Below are positions 9,609-21,600 of a stretch of 64,000 nucleotides of DNA, one piece after another. Position 1 is the first letter of the stretch, and each line of letters begins with the position of its first letter. Origin of the DNA: Nageia nagi (taxonomy: Eukaryota; Pinophyta); assembly GCA_050084985.1 (NCBI GenBank), contig JBITNC010000001.1, positions 190,774,001-190,838,000 on the forward strand, given 5' to 3'. Both the position numbers and the translations under genes were made by a program. The notes beneath the pieces are model-generated. The model worked only from the letters and a program-made list of their open reading frames with translations, did not search any database and was not told the DNA's origin.

Positions 9609-12600
9609 GTAGAAACTTGCCATTTCCTCCAATACTAGATGAAAAGGCGATTATTGTGCTTTCAAATCAATAGATTGAGCTAATAGTGAGTGATATTTAT
9701 GCTGGCAGGATCGTTGATAAAGCTGGTATATTTTTCGAGACATGCGGACCCACCTATAGGAACCGAGGATTGTGTTGGAGAATCCGAGCACAATAAGAAT
9801 GCTAGATCGGCAAGGGGACGCAGGTATCCCATCCTGGGTGGCCGCCTCCACTTCGTTAAGTTCGAGACCAGCAAATTAAGAGATTGCTTACACTTTATCG
9901 AATCCAAGAAGCTTCACCACGGTATGTTGCTGCCCTCCGTTTTTGTTTTAGTTCACTGTTACGAAGCTCAAAAAGTTTGAACAATTTATGACACATCTGC
10001 ATACAATTTAGAGAAGCACCACCAGTAAATATAAGAGCCATTTACTTAATGTGCAAAATTCGTAAGCGCTGGCATTTTTTGAATGGGCAAGTCTGTGAAA
10101 ATAACTCAAAAGTCTAATTTTTGGAAAAAGAAATTGTAAGTCTATTTTTTGGAAACATGGTGTAAAGAAGTCATGATACTTGAAAAACCTTCTTAAGAAG
10201 CTGCAACTATTTTAAGCTTTCGTATTTTGCAGTCGATGAAATTCGATCTCTGGCCTGTAGCTGTCTTAAATTTTAGGATAAAATTTCCCAAATGTGCAAG
10301 TAAATATATTTTCGGGGGACCATTTAAAATAGCTTGTAGACCTCTATATGGGACAATTTGCCAGTCATTCAAAATCGTTTCAATGGCGTGGATACAAAAC
10401 TATAAAGGCATTGTCTAAGCAGCCTTCTAAATGCTTTTCAAAAATCGTGCTTTTGTCAGACTTGTTAGTGCGGTGCTCCGGTGATGGGTTTTTTCTGGCT
10501 GGGCGTTGATTCAACGAATGCCTCAAAATTTGCAAAAAAAATTCTAAGTGTCGGATGTCCAAAAGTGCTGAGTGAGATTTGAACTCGTTACACCTGGTTT
10601 GCAGTCCAATGTTCTAACCATTATACCATCTAGCATTTCATCAAAATCATTCAATCCCTGAAGTTTTTATTTGCTTCCCAGGATCATTCATTGAATGAAT
10701 GCCTTAGGGCCAATGAGTGCCCCCTTCTAGAAATTGCATGACCATCGGAAAAATTTCTGACGTTGACACTGATAAAAGCGCGATTTTTGAGAGACGTTTA
10801 GAAGGCTGCTTAGACAATGCCAACTATAAAGCTCTTTGAGTTGCAAACAACATCATAACACTGGAACGAGCCTCCCACATTTTGGATATGCTTGGTTGAA
10901 ACAAATTCTCCAATGAAGAATAATTTGTTAAGGACCTTACCATCCACAGCATGCAGAATCAACTTTCTCCACAACACTCTTGTGCAAATCTGGCAACTGC
11001 TCCATGCATTTTTGGTGTGGATTAAAACCTATAAGCGTATATTGGAATTATTTGTCAGTTTACAAATGGTCTTGAAATTTATCCTTTCTTTCCGTAATCT
11101 GACTGCTGTTGTCTTCTCTTTTGAATTCCTTGATGGTGAAATCTGTCTCTAACTTAGCAAAACACCCATTTTTCATGTTTTCCAATTAAATGTATTAAAT
11201 ATTATTTTAATACTTGGTGGATCTGTATTAGGATCGCTGTTTATCTGAGATTTCATACTTTGTTTTATATATTATAATCATAGTTTACATTGTAGTTCTG
11301 GTCCCCTGATTATTGTACTAAAATTCATTTCAGTTCACACTTCAGGTTGATGATTCCTTGTGATTATTTTTGATTTAAAAATATTATTGATCTTTGTCTT
11401 TCTGACTGTATTGCCAGGGAAAGATTTTCACGAGTCTAATGGTGGAGACCCCATAATTAAGGTACTCACACAATTTCACTGCTTGCAGTTGATGCAAAGT
11501 AAATGTCAATGCTTGCATAAACAATGATAGCAGCAAAATTAGTTCGGAAATGGTTGGATTATATGGTACACTTATTTCAAATGTTTACCAAGCAATGCTA
11601 ATCATTTACTAGCAATTCTGTTATTTACTTTCACCATTTTCATTAAAGAGACTACTTGCAATGTTTTGTCTATGGTATGATAATAATATGTTCATGTTGA
11701 AACTGGAGCATGAGATGCTAAAAATAATTTCAATGGCAATGCTTTCACCATGGGGATCTTTTATCTTTCTGAAGAAGAAAAATCACAATGTAGCATGTTG
11801 CCCACTATACAAAGAAATAATTCATAATCAGCTCTCTGTTTGTTTGATTAAATAATGGGATTAGAAGTTTTCTTTAATGTTGATTTGAAGTCTGAAAACT
11901 ACTGAACTTGGGTATAAGAATGAAGACATGCAACATGGTCTTTTGGACTTGGTATCACTATTGACAGTATTGATTCAGCGTCTTGCCTTTCAATATCACA
12001 AATATAACAAGGGTGTCTGGACTTTGCATGTCAGATGAGTATCAATAAGTTCTTGGACAATTTGAGCTTGTTTCCTTAGATATAATTCTGATTTTTCCTA
12101 CTTTGGGTAACATAAGGATTACTCGAGAGTTTCTTCTTTAGTAGGAGGACATTGATTCTATTGTGGCCGCACAACATGCCCCAATATTTTGGAGGACCCA
12201 ATTATGGCCAAAATAATGGAGGAAATTGATTTGGAAATGACAAACAAGATGCTTTTGATGGCTTAAAGGGGAATGAAAATATCAAAAGATGCATTAAGTG
12301 TCAAAATTTTAGGAAAATCTCCTTTAAAATTCAAGTTCCCCTAGTTTGTGCCCGTAGGTCTTAAATAGCCCAAAAGGCTAAATTGCATCACTATGGGGTC
12401 CTAAAATGCTCAAAAAGGTCAATTTTGCACCTTTAGAGGGTCTTACAAGGCAAATTTCCTTTATTTGTATGTTTTTGGATCTTAAAACTTCAAAAATTTT
12501 GAAGGTACGACCTAGGGGAGGAAAATCGCATGTTTCCAAGTCTTAAGATGCTCAAAAGGTAAAATTGTATGGTTTCCAAGTCTGAAAATACTTAAAAGGC

Positions 12601-15600
12601 CAAGTCACATCCTTGGAGGTTATTAAAAGGGCAAATTTCCCCTAGTCGCATGTTTTTGAGAACTTAAAATTTTTTAAGGTGCGATTAAGGGAAGGAAAGT
12701 CGCATGGTTTAGGGACTCAAGATTAAAATTTTTTAAACATGCGATATAGAAAGGGGAAGTCGCATGGTTTAGGAGGCTTTAAAAACTAAGAATTTTGAAG
12801 GCAAGACTAGCACTTTACACATAATTTTAACCTTAAAATCCTATGTTCCAAATTGGGTGCACAAATGTTACAATTGAGCATTCCAAGATGGGACGCCCCT
12901 CTTCTAGGGGCACTTAGGTTTGTTTTGAGTCTTTAGGTGGGATTTAATACTTGTCTTAAGTCATGGGTCTCCCTTGGAATATTATTTTATAATTTGTAAA
13001 TCTCAATTATGATCCCAAGTTGGGACGCCCCATTTGTGGTTGCATTGTGAGATCCCATAATGTAATCCTTATGATTCCAAGGTGAGTTGGTTAGCCAACC
13101 CATAATGATGTTTGTCACATATAAAAGGAAGAGGATCGCAACACTTGGAGGCATCTTATTATCTATGATCACTTCTTCTTCTACTTGGAGTGTGTGGCTA
13201 CAACAATCATTCCCCAAACCTCTTGGAGGGCGTAACATCCATCAAGAGTAGCTAGGTCTTGAGGTAGTCGCAAGATCTAGAGGCCTTGGTGCCTTAACAC
13301 ATCTTCATAGTTCAGATCTACATTTGGAAGCCTTGGTGCTTCACTTAGCAGTTCGAGAGAGCTTCTTGGAGGGTCGTCCATTTGAGGGGGTTGTTCCTGG
13401 ATCCTAGAATCCTATTGTAACCTTTGAGGAGGGTCACCTAGCCAAAGAGACAGTTTGAGACATCTTTTGACATTCAGATTTGCATTGGAGGAGCTAGCTG
13501 GTGAGATGTCACACCTTAGGAGGCCATTTCGGTGCTTTTGCATCACACATCAATCTTCCAAGAGTTTTTCCAACTTGGGGAGACTTTTTGTGCCATTTTG
13601 AGAGCTTTGGAGTTAGGTGTATTGAGCCCCCTCGTGGGGCATCACTCCTCTAGGGCATAGTTTATGCTCTTCGAGGTTCATTCTTGATTTATCTTGGTTC
13701 GTTATATCATTTAACACTTGTCGCATATTTTGTGGCATCATTTGTTGGCATATTTTTGAGTTATTGTGCTTGAGGAGTTGGATGCATGCTTTCATTAGCT
13801 ACATTTTGAGTAATTTGAGCATTTTTGTGGTTCGCCCTAATTGTGAAGTTAAAATTGGTGCATGATTTGGGAATATTTGAATAATTTGAGTTGTCCCCTA
13901 ATTGTTGGAAATTAATGCATGATTGGAATCGTCATATTTGGAGCATTTTGGGTTGAGCCCTAATTGAGCTCATTACGTAATGACTTCAATTGATGCAAAA
14001 TGCTTAAACTCATCCCTTCGTGGTCACACACTTTCAAATTTTAAAGGTTTAATGACCTCTTTTGGTGTAGAAAACATAGAAAGGACCCCTCAATTGCATG
14101 TTTTCCAATGTTAAAATTCTAACAACTATTTTGATGTGAATTTGTTGAAGTCACCTCCCTAGTTGCATGTTTTAAAATTTGAAAATCCTAACATCTTTCC
14201 TTAATGCGAAATCGTTAAACCTGCCCTTTCTTATTTGCATGTTTCCAAGATTCAAGATTTTAACATTCCTTGATGATGCAAAAATAGTAAGTCTTTCCAA
14301 AAGGCCGAATTTGTCCATTCCTATTGTTGCTTGTCTTCCAAGTTTGAGAATTCCAACACTTATTTTGATGCAAAAATTGATTAAGTATTCTCCTAAGTGT
14401 GAAAACAAGAGTTTGTCTAAGTGTCATGTCACATCACTCAATGGTCTTAAAACTTTAACATTTTTAAAAGTGCGAAAATGCTTGAAGCTTATCCTCCCAA
14501 GTTGCATGTTTTGAAATTTTAAAACTTCAATTTCCTTTAGTTGATGCGAATTGGTTGAAGTCCTTCCCTCTAGTCACACAATTTCAGATTTTGGGATTTT
14601 AATGCCTCTCTAAGGTATGAAAAGGCTTTTAGAATATTCCCTTTAATTACATGTTATTTAGGTCTTAACGTTTAAAATCCTTCTTTGGTGTGAAAGAGTT
14701 AAAGCTTCCTCTCCATGGTCTCATCATTTGAAATTTTAAAATTATAAAATATTTTTTGGTGCGAACCAACCAAGACCAAATTGACAAGGGGAAAAGGATC
14801 ATATGGAGAAAGGTCATTATTGATGCCATGGTTAGATAGTCAGCCTACATAGGGTCGACTAAGAAATAAAATATGAATACATATTTGGTATACTTGCTTC
14901 TACATGGCAAACAAAGGATGATTGCACATGTCAATATGGAGTACTTGAAGAACCCAAAGAATTTGATATGGAGTATTCATAGGATTCATCTATCAAATTG
15001 GTATGGAGCAAGGTCATTAGTGATACCATGGTTAGGTAGTTAGCCTGCATAAGGTCGACTAAGAAATTCTTTATGAATCCATATTTGGTATACTTGGTCT
15101 TACATAGAAAACAAAGGGCCATTGCACATGCTAATATGGAGTACTTGAAGAACCCAAACAATTTGATATGGAGAAGCTATCCCAAATGGTGGGTGACAAA
15201 CAAATGGGATTACTTCATGATAAGGAATGATGGATGGAAATACAGGATCTATAAAGAAATAAAAGGAGAAGGGTTAGTGAGGAGAATTTCAGACTCCGTT
15301 ATGGAAGCTCTCAAAAGGCAATGCAATTTTTATAAAGAAGATCCAAAATCTTCTTATATCAGGGTATATGGTTTAGAAGAAGCCCCTTATTAGTTGCCTA
15401 GGTACGCAAGTAATAGGATGATGCTAATGGAATTATGAAGACAATTGTTGTTCTTACACGATAAGGCATGGAAAAAGAAATCCACCATCACTAACTTGCC
15501 AATCATTGTTAGGGAATATGCATGTACCTCTTGGATTGATGTTCAGTCCATGAAAGAAGAATTGGTCCTCTATGCATTCAAGAAGGAAAAAGGGGTAAAA

Positions 15601-18600
15601 CATTACGATCTAGAGGGAAGATAGAAAAATTCTACAAAAAAGCCTTCAGTTAATCTTACGTTCACAAACCTATAAGGGATATAGGAAAATACATGAATAT
15701 AAGAGATGAGGAGGAGATACAAAAGATACATGCAATGTTGGTGAAAGCAAGGAAGAGGATTGAGAAGAAGAACAAATAACACCCAAAGAAATCTTTGTTG
15801 GCTACCAACATAGATCCATCGCTGGGAGAGAAGTCTACCTCATCTTCTGTATTGACAAAGCAAGGATCGATGGGCTAGTATGCTACAATGGGAGCTTCAG
15901 GACAAGTTGTTTAGACCATTGATGGTGAAGTAGAAAAGGGTATTCATGAGATGGATGCATGGTATAGATTATATCCTCTCAAAGAACTGTAACAAATGGC
16001 AGTAAGCATTGACATAGGCCCAAATTTGTGGGGGATGAATCTTCCAGCTCAAGTGAAAGCATTGAAGAGGATGAATCTGGTGAAACAAATGCCAGTAGCG
16101 GGACAAATGTCAATATCAGAATAGATACGAGTCGCAGAACAAATGTCAATATTGGGGAGGATGTTAACAGTGGGATGTAGTCTGATTTAGTTGAGACAAT
16201 CATGTTAGACAATCTTGTGGGAGAAATTACTAGGCCAACATCAGCCAAATCTTGTACACCTTGAAATAGAAGGAAATCACCTCCACCACAAAAGGAAGGT
16301 AAGAAACCATGTCAAAGAAAATATCCCAATTTAGATGGATTAGCTTCTACCTCAGGTAGAAACGACGGAGATGACTGGAAGAACAAGGAGTAGCACAAGA
16401 AACAAAAGCAAGTTGAGCATGAAGGCCAGGAAATGGTAGTGGTTGAGGACCTCACACTAGAAAGATCTCAACCTGGAGTGGATAAAGAATGGGGTTTTGA
16501 CATGTACGCTTGCCTCAACATTTTGCAAATGGGCCACACAAGTGAGGAGGATGAGGAGGAAGTCTATGGGATAGAAGATGAACCTCTGTTGGTGCATGGA
16601 ATTGATACCTTTGTCACCATGAAAGAGACCTTAGTTGCTATTAGCAAAGTCTTTTCAAGTAAGAGGAATCTCAAGGGATCACAGGAGTCAAGAATCCACA
16701 CCCACGAAGTGGAGGTAGGAAGGATCGGCTGGGCCGGAAGGAAGCATGCCATTATTGCCAATGCAATTGCCATTGTAATGTCCCCAATTTTGGTGTCTAA
16801 CTCAATTATTGCATCGTCATAATTTTATTTGTCACATGGAGTGGGATGTCCCTCTTCTAGGGATAGTTAGGGGTGTTTTTAGAATAATTAGGTGTATTTT
16901 TGATGTTCTAAAATAATAATGAGGCATTATTATGATTCCAAGGAGGAATTAGATGTCTCATTCTTAGTGTAGTGTGTGAGATCTCAAGGATGACTTAGAT
17001 GTCTCATTTTCAGCAAATTGTTTGATATCTAGTCAAGTGGAGTAGGGTGCATCTTTTGTGGAGTTATTAGGAGTGATTCTTTATTATTTTAATAGCTATT
17101 ATAAAATGATATTGAGGTACCTTGGTTTTGTTGGGGTTTTTTTCTTTCCTACCTTGGAGCAGTGAGAAAAATGCCAACACCTCAGGTGGAGGAGCGTTAC
17201 TCCCTCCTGCTATGGGGATTGGTTACCCCAAAGGTTAGCTTCAAGACTTGGTGAGGATAACTCAGGGAATGGTTGAGATGTTTAAAGCTGTCACCAATAT
17301 GAATATCATGTGTGGATTCAAGGATTCAGATTATCTTTGTAACCAGACTAAGTTGTTTCTGGAAAATGCTAAAGGGAAAAAAGGGGTGCAAAAATCGCAA
17401 AAAAATAGTGTAAAATAAAAGAAATGAAAAATTGGTGGAAAGATTGTGGGTAGTGAGATGCAACTATAGGCATGCGTACTCATGGGCTTGGGATAAGGTC
17501 CTCAAAAGTTGACTTGCTGGGTCTCGGCGTAGGTTCCACGCACCCTTGATCCGTCCCACTAGCCAACAACATGAATGGTCTAGTGGAAGGAGCATGAAGC
17601 TGTGGCAAGGATAGAATAGGATGGGTGAAGGTGACACTCAACAATCCGGGTGAAGTTCCTACTATGAGCAACATCAACAAGACATCTTGAGTTATCCAAG
17701 CCTAAGATTGCAAATGACAAAATGTCACGAACAAGATGCTAATCAACCACTTCATAAAATATACAAGCATTCTCTTGTCCACCCCAATTGGAATTTACAA
17801 GATGCACCAAGTGATTAAAATCAACACAAAGCAGTGATAGGACAAACTAGACAGCGCTGTCAGTCATTCATTCAAATTTGGCATTACAACATGAGAAGCA
17901 TTTCGTCACAATTACATATACATACATCCCATTTAACAACTTAGAGAATTTTTGGTTTGGCAAGCAAAAGTTCCTTTCAATTGTTAAAAGTGTCAATCCC
18001 CTCTACAAATGAATCAAAATGGGGTATAAATAGTTTTAGGAGCAACCAATAGTGTTGCCCTAACCCTAATTGCGAGTTTCAAGAAAATAAGATGCAGTCC
18101 AATAATAATATGCCACATGGTGTTACAAGATTTATTCTAGCACTTGTGGGAGCAAATCCTCATCTGTCACAAGGCTGTACAAAATTTAATGAGTTTTTGA
18201 AATCCAATTTTGAAATAAAATTGCAATACATAAAATAAAAGCTAATTGTTGTGCCTGCAACATCTTTCCTTAATGACTCCCGGGTTTATTCCGATTGGTC
18301 CATCTTCTCTGTCTCTACTGCACTAAACTTGAGGACTTCATCACTAGCTTGTTGAGGGTACCCTTGTCCGCTTGTGGCTACCTGGTCTTGAAGAAGATTT
18401 GGATTGGAAGGTGTGCTCTCTCCTTCTAGGCTCAACTTGCCCTGCCTCACTTTCAGCTCCTTGGCAAGCTTGGTGATATCTATGATTCGCTCTGCCCCAG
18501 TAGTCTTGACTTCATCAGTTTCAATCTTTAGGGTATGGGCCTCCAAGTCTTGCGGCTTCTTCGGGTCTGTGTTCAAGGCAACTTTGGTGACAGAAAGTGT

Positions 18601-21600
18601 ATTGTTCACCTTGAACACAAATCTACTTACATAGTGAGTGTTTGTAGATTCGTCTCTTGCTCTTAGGCTGGGATTTTCGTGCAGTGATCTTATTAAGGCT
18701 TATGATGTCAACGTTGTGCTTCTGTCTTGGCAAGGCATTGCCAGTGGTCATACCTTTCCTTGTCTCACCTTCTTGCTTTGGTGCTTGGGGGTTTGGTTCA
18801 GCCATTCTGGTGCACAAGGTGAGGAGTAAGACAATTTGAGTATGAGAAAATGAGCTCCCTAGGCTGGTGTTTATAGGCAAATTTTTGGTCTCCAAGAAAC
18901 CCTAGTCGGCTAGGCATGAGAGGAATTGATCTTGACCGTCTAGATGGTCGACCTCGAGATGTGTTCGCACTCAAACTTCCATGCCTGACTGTTGGAGACT
19001 AGATGTGGGGGTTTTTGGGGCTCTTCCAAGGTTGACGCATGCCTAGAAAAGACAAGATTTTATCTTTTTGGAGCATGCGCTCAACTTGAGGATGCATGCT
19101 CTTCGTCCATCGTTTTCTTGTGTTCCCCACTCATCCGTCTCAACTCTTCATGCTCAAGATGAAACCTGAACTCACCCGTCTTGCCTTTTCTAGTTTCTCA
19201 ACTTGCTGATTTTGCCTAACGAACTGACCAAAAGGCTCCTCCAAGCTTGGTGTGTGATTTCAAAAGACAAGATTTTGTCTTTTTGAAACACGCTCCAAGG
19301 TCTTTGACTCTTCCAGTCTGGGTGCATGGTTTAGAAAGTCAGGATTTTGTCTTCTTGGAGCATGCGCTGGGTTGCAGGTGGTCAGATTTGCTTTGTTTTG
19401 ATCTCTTGCTCCGGGACTTAGCCAAATTTTCAAGTTCACCCCGTCCTGGTGTCTTCCCAAGCGTGGCGCATGCTCCTAAAAGTCAAGAATTTGTCCTTTT
19501 GAAGCATGCACCAGCCCCTCTGGTCATGCTAGAGCAGGATCCAAGCTTCAAGACTCCATGCGTTAGCCAATTTTTCTGTTTTGTCTCATCTGGAAGCCTT
19601 CTTGGGCTTGGTGCATGCTCCCAAAAGATAAGATTTTGTCTTTTTGAGCAATGCGCCAGCCCCCTAGGTGAGTGCACTTCATCTTTCCGGGTCTCAAGTC
19701 CATCATGGCAGCCTCTTGACTTGGGCGCATGCTCCCAAAAGACAAGATTTTGTCTTTTGAGGCATGTGCCATCCTTGAAATGCACTAAGTTGTCTTTTTC
19801 GAGCCTTTTCTTCGTCCTGGGTGTCTTTTTGACCCTTGCGCATACCCTAGAAAGACAAGATTTTGTCTTTTGGAAGCATGCGTTGGGTCCAATAGTGACC
19901 CAGTTTGTTCTTCCGAACTTGAACTCCAAATCGGGCGTCTTCCTGACCCAAGTGCATGTCCTAGAAAGACAAAATTTTGTCTTCCTGGAGCATGTGCTAT
20001 GCCTAGGAGTGGACCAGATTCACTTTGCTTGGTTTCGACTTGACAAAAGTTTCCCAATTTTACCTAAACTCAACTTAGATTTTCCAAACTTAGCCAATTT
20101 TCGAGGGTTTTATCTTTTATCATGATACGACCAAGACTGGGCAGTTGGACTCACTTAGGTGATGAGAACATAGACATGGTTTCCGGTTGGGCGGGGACAA
20201 GGAGGGATCGTACCGACTTGGTGTCACATGAGTGTAAGCTGTCGAGGGTCCCCAAAATCGTGAATTTTTGGGGTGAGTTGTGTGAGGCACAACAAGTGTC
20301 AATGCTAATTTTGGGGATCTCAATGAGCAATTAGAAGTACAAGAGGGGACATCCAACTACAAAGGGGAAGAGTGTCCCATTTTGAGGACATCTTTGGCTT
20401 CCATCATTTCTTATCTTTTGAGTAAGCGGCTGGATCAGTCACTTCTCTAGCTTCTGTGGATGAAAACCCATAGGAGAGAGATCTAGAGGACGAAAACCCT
20501 CTTAGATTTAAGTAGCTTGAGGACGAAAACCTTGAGTATTTTGTTGGTGGATCTGTCCAGGATTCACACTTGTGTTTCATCTTCATTTCAGAGTTCAGAT
20601 TTGGGGGTTTGAGGCCATAGATTGAAAAGTTCAGCTTAGGAAGGAGAAATTTCAGTCTTGCATCCATCCTTCTCTCTCCTAGACTCAGACACCCAACATT
20701 TTGAGGTGTTTAAAGTGTTGTTTGAGCATCATTTGTACTAGATCTAGTCTTCTAAGCCAAATGTCCAGCCCTTTGGGCCATTGTACTAAGTTTGTGATCT
20801 TTATTTGTAATTCAGATTGAAATTGTCAGATCCAAATCAATAATTCTGTGATTGGACAAACCTGTAATTTTTGTCATTTTCTACATTTAGTTTTTGTAGT
20901 AAAATCAGATCTGTAACTAGGGCATAAAAAATTAGTAGATTTGTTCATTTCTTTGTAATTTCTGTTTTTTTTCTAGTTTGGAACATTTCAGCTATGAAAA
21001 GAGAATGGACACAAAAGGATTTAAAAATCATAGACTTGCAAAAAGAGTTGGTCAGAAAGAGGAAGTTGGTCAAGGAAATCGTGGCAACCAAGATGAAAGC
21101 AAAAGATATCAAACGACATGTCTCGCTAAATGTGGGAATAATGACCATGAAGGAGGATTTGGCAAAAGAAACGTTGGACACTATCAAAAGGCTTTCTTCA
21201 CAGATAACCAATTTCCTAGCAGAGGAAATAGGGGTAAGTGCATTGAAAGAAAAAAACTCAGAACTACTTGGAAGATGGAGTGAGCGCTATTCAACAATAG
21301 TTGAGTTGTGAAAAAAGTCAATCAACCAGCCAAGAGAATTAGATTATTGTCAAGAGTTGTTCTTTCAATATGATTGGTTATACTATGTAGGAAATAAATT
21401 CATGATCTGAATGATCTGATTGACATAAGGGAAGATTTGAAGAAGAACATCACACGACAAATAGATGAATATCAACATGGGATAAAATTCAAGAAGATGG
21501 CTGCGCAAGATAGGAAGACTTGGTGATCAAAGAGGCCCAACACCTAATCAAGGAATTCATTCACACTGAGTATGTGAGCATCCTTATATCTGGGAAGCAC

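Larger units (their letters stand above)
9922..11417 (+). other. PANK intron 2 (1,496 bp)
   Basis: GT at 9922 and AG at 11416-11417. It contains a Mutator-type MITE (10407-10821) with a tRNA-like segment. The remaining parts, 9922-10397 and 10831-11417, show nothing recognisable. Confidence 0.85.

Noticed and set aside
9186-9632. 148-codon minus-strand frame over PANK exon 1
   Set aside because: It is antisense to a confidently identified coding exon and has no family motif.
10565-10635. Functional tRNA-Cys gene
   Set aside because: Stems contain several mismatches and the sequence lies within a transposon; kept as a tRNA-like relic.
19247-20125. 292-codon plus-strand frame as a protein-coding gene
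   Set aside because: It is made of palindromic repeats, the opposite strand is also open with the same peptide motif, and composition is unlike a folded protein. Treated as a by-product of array C.
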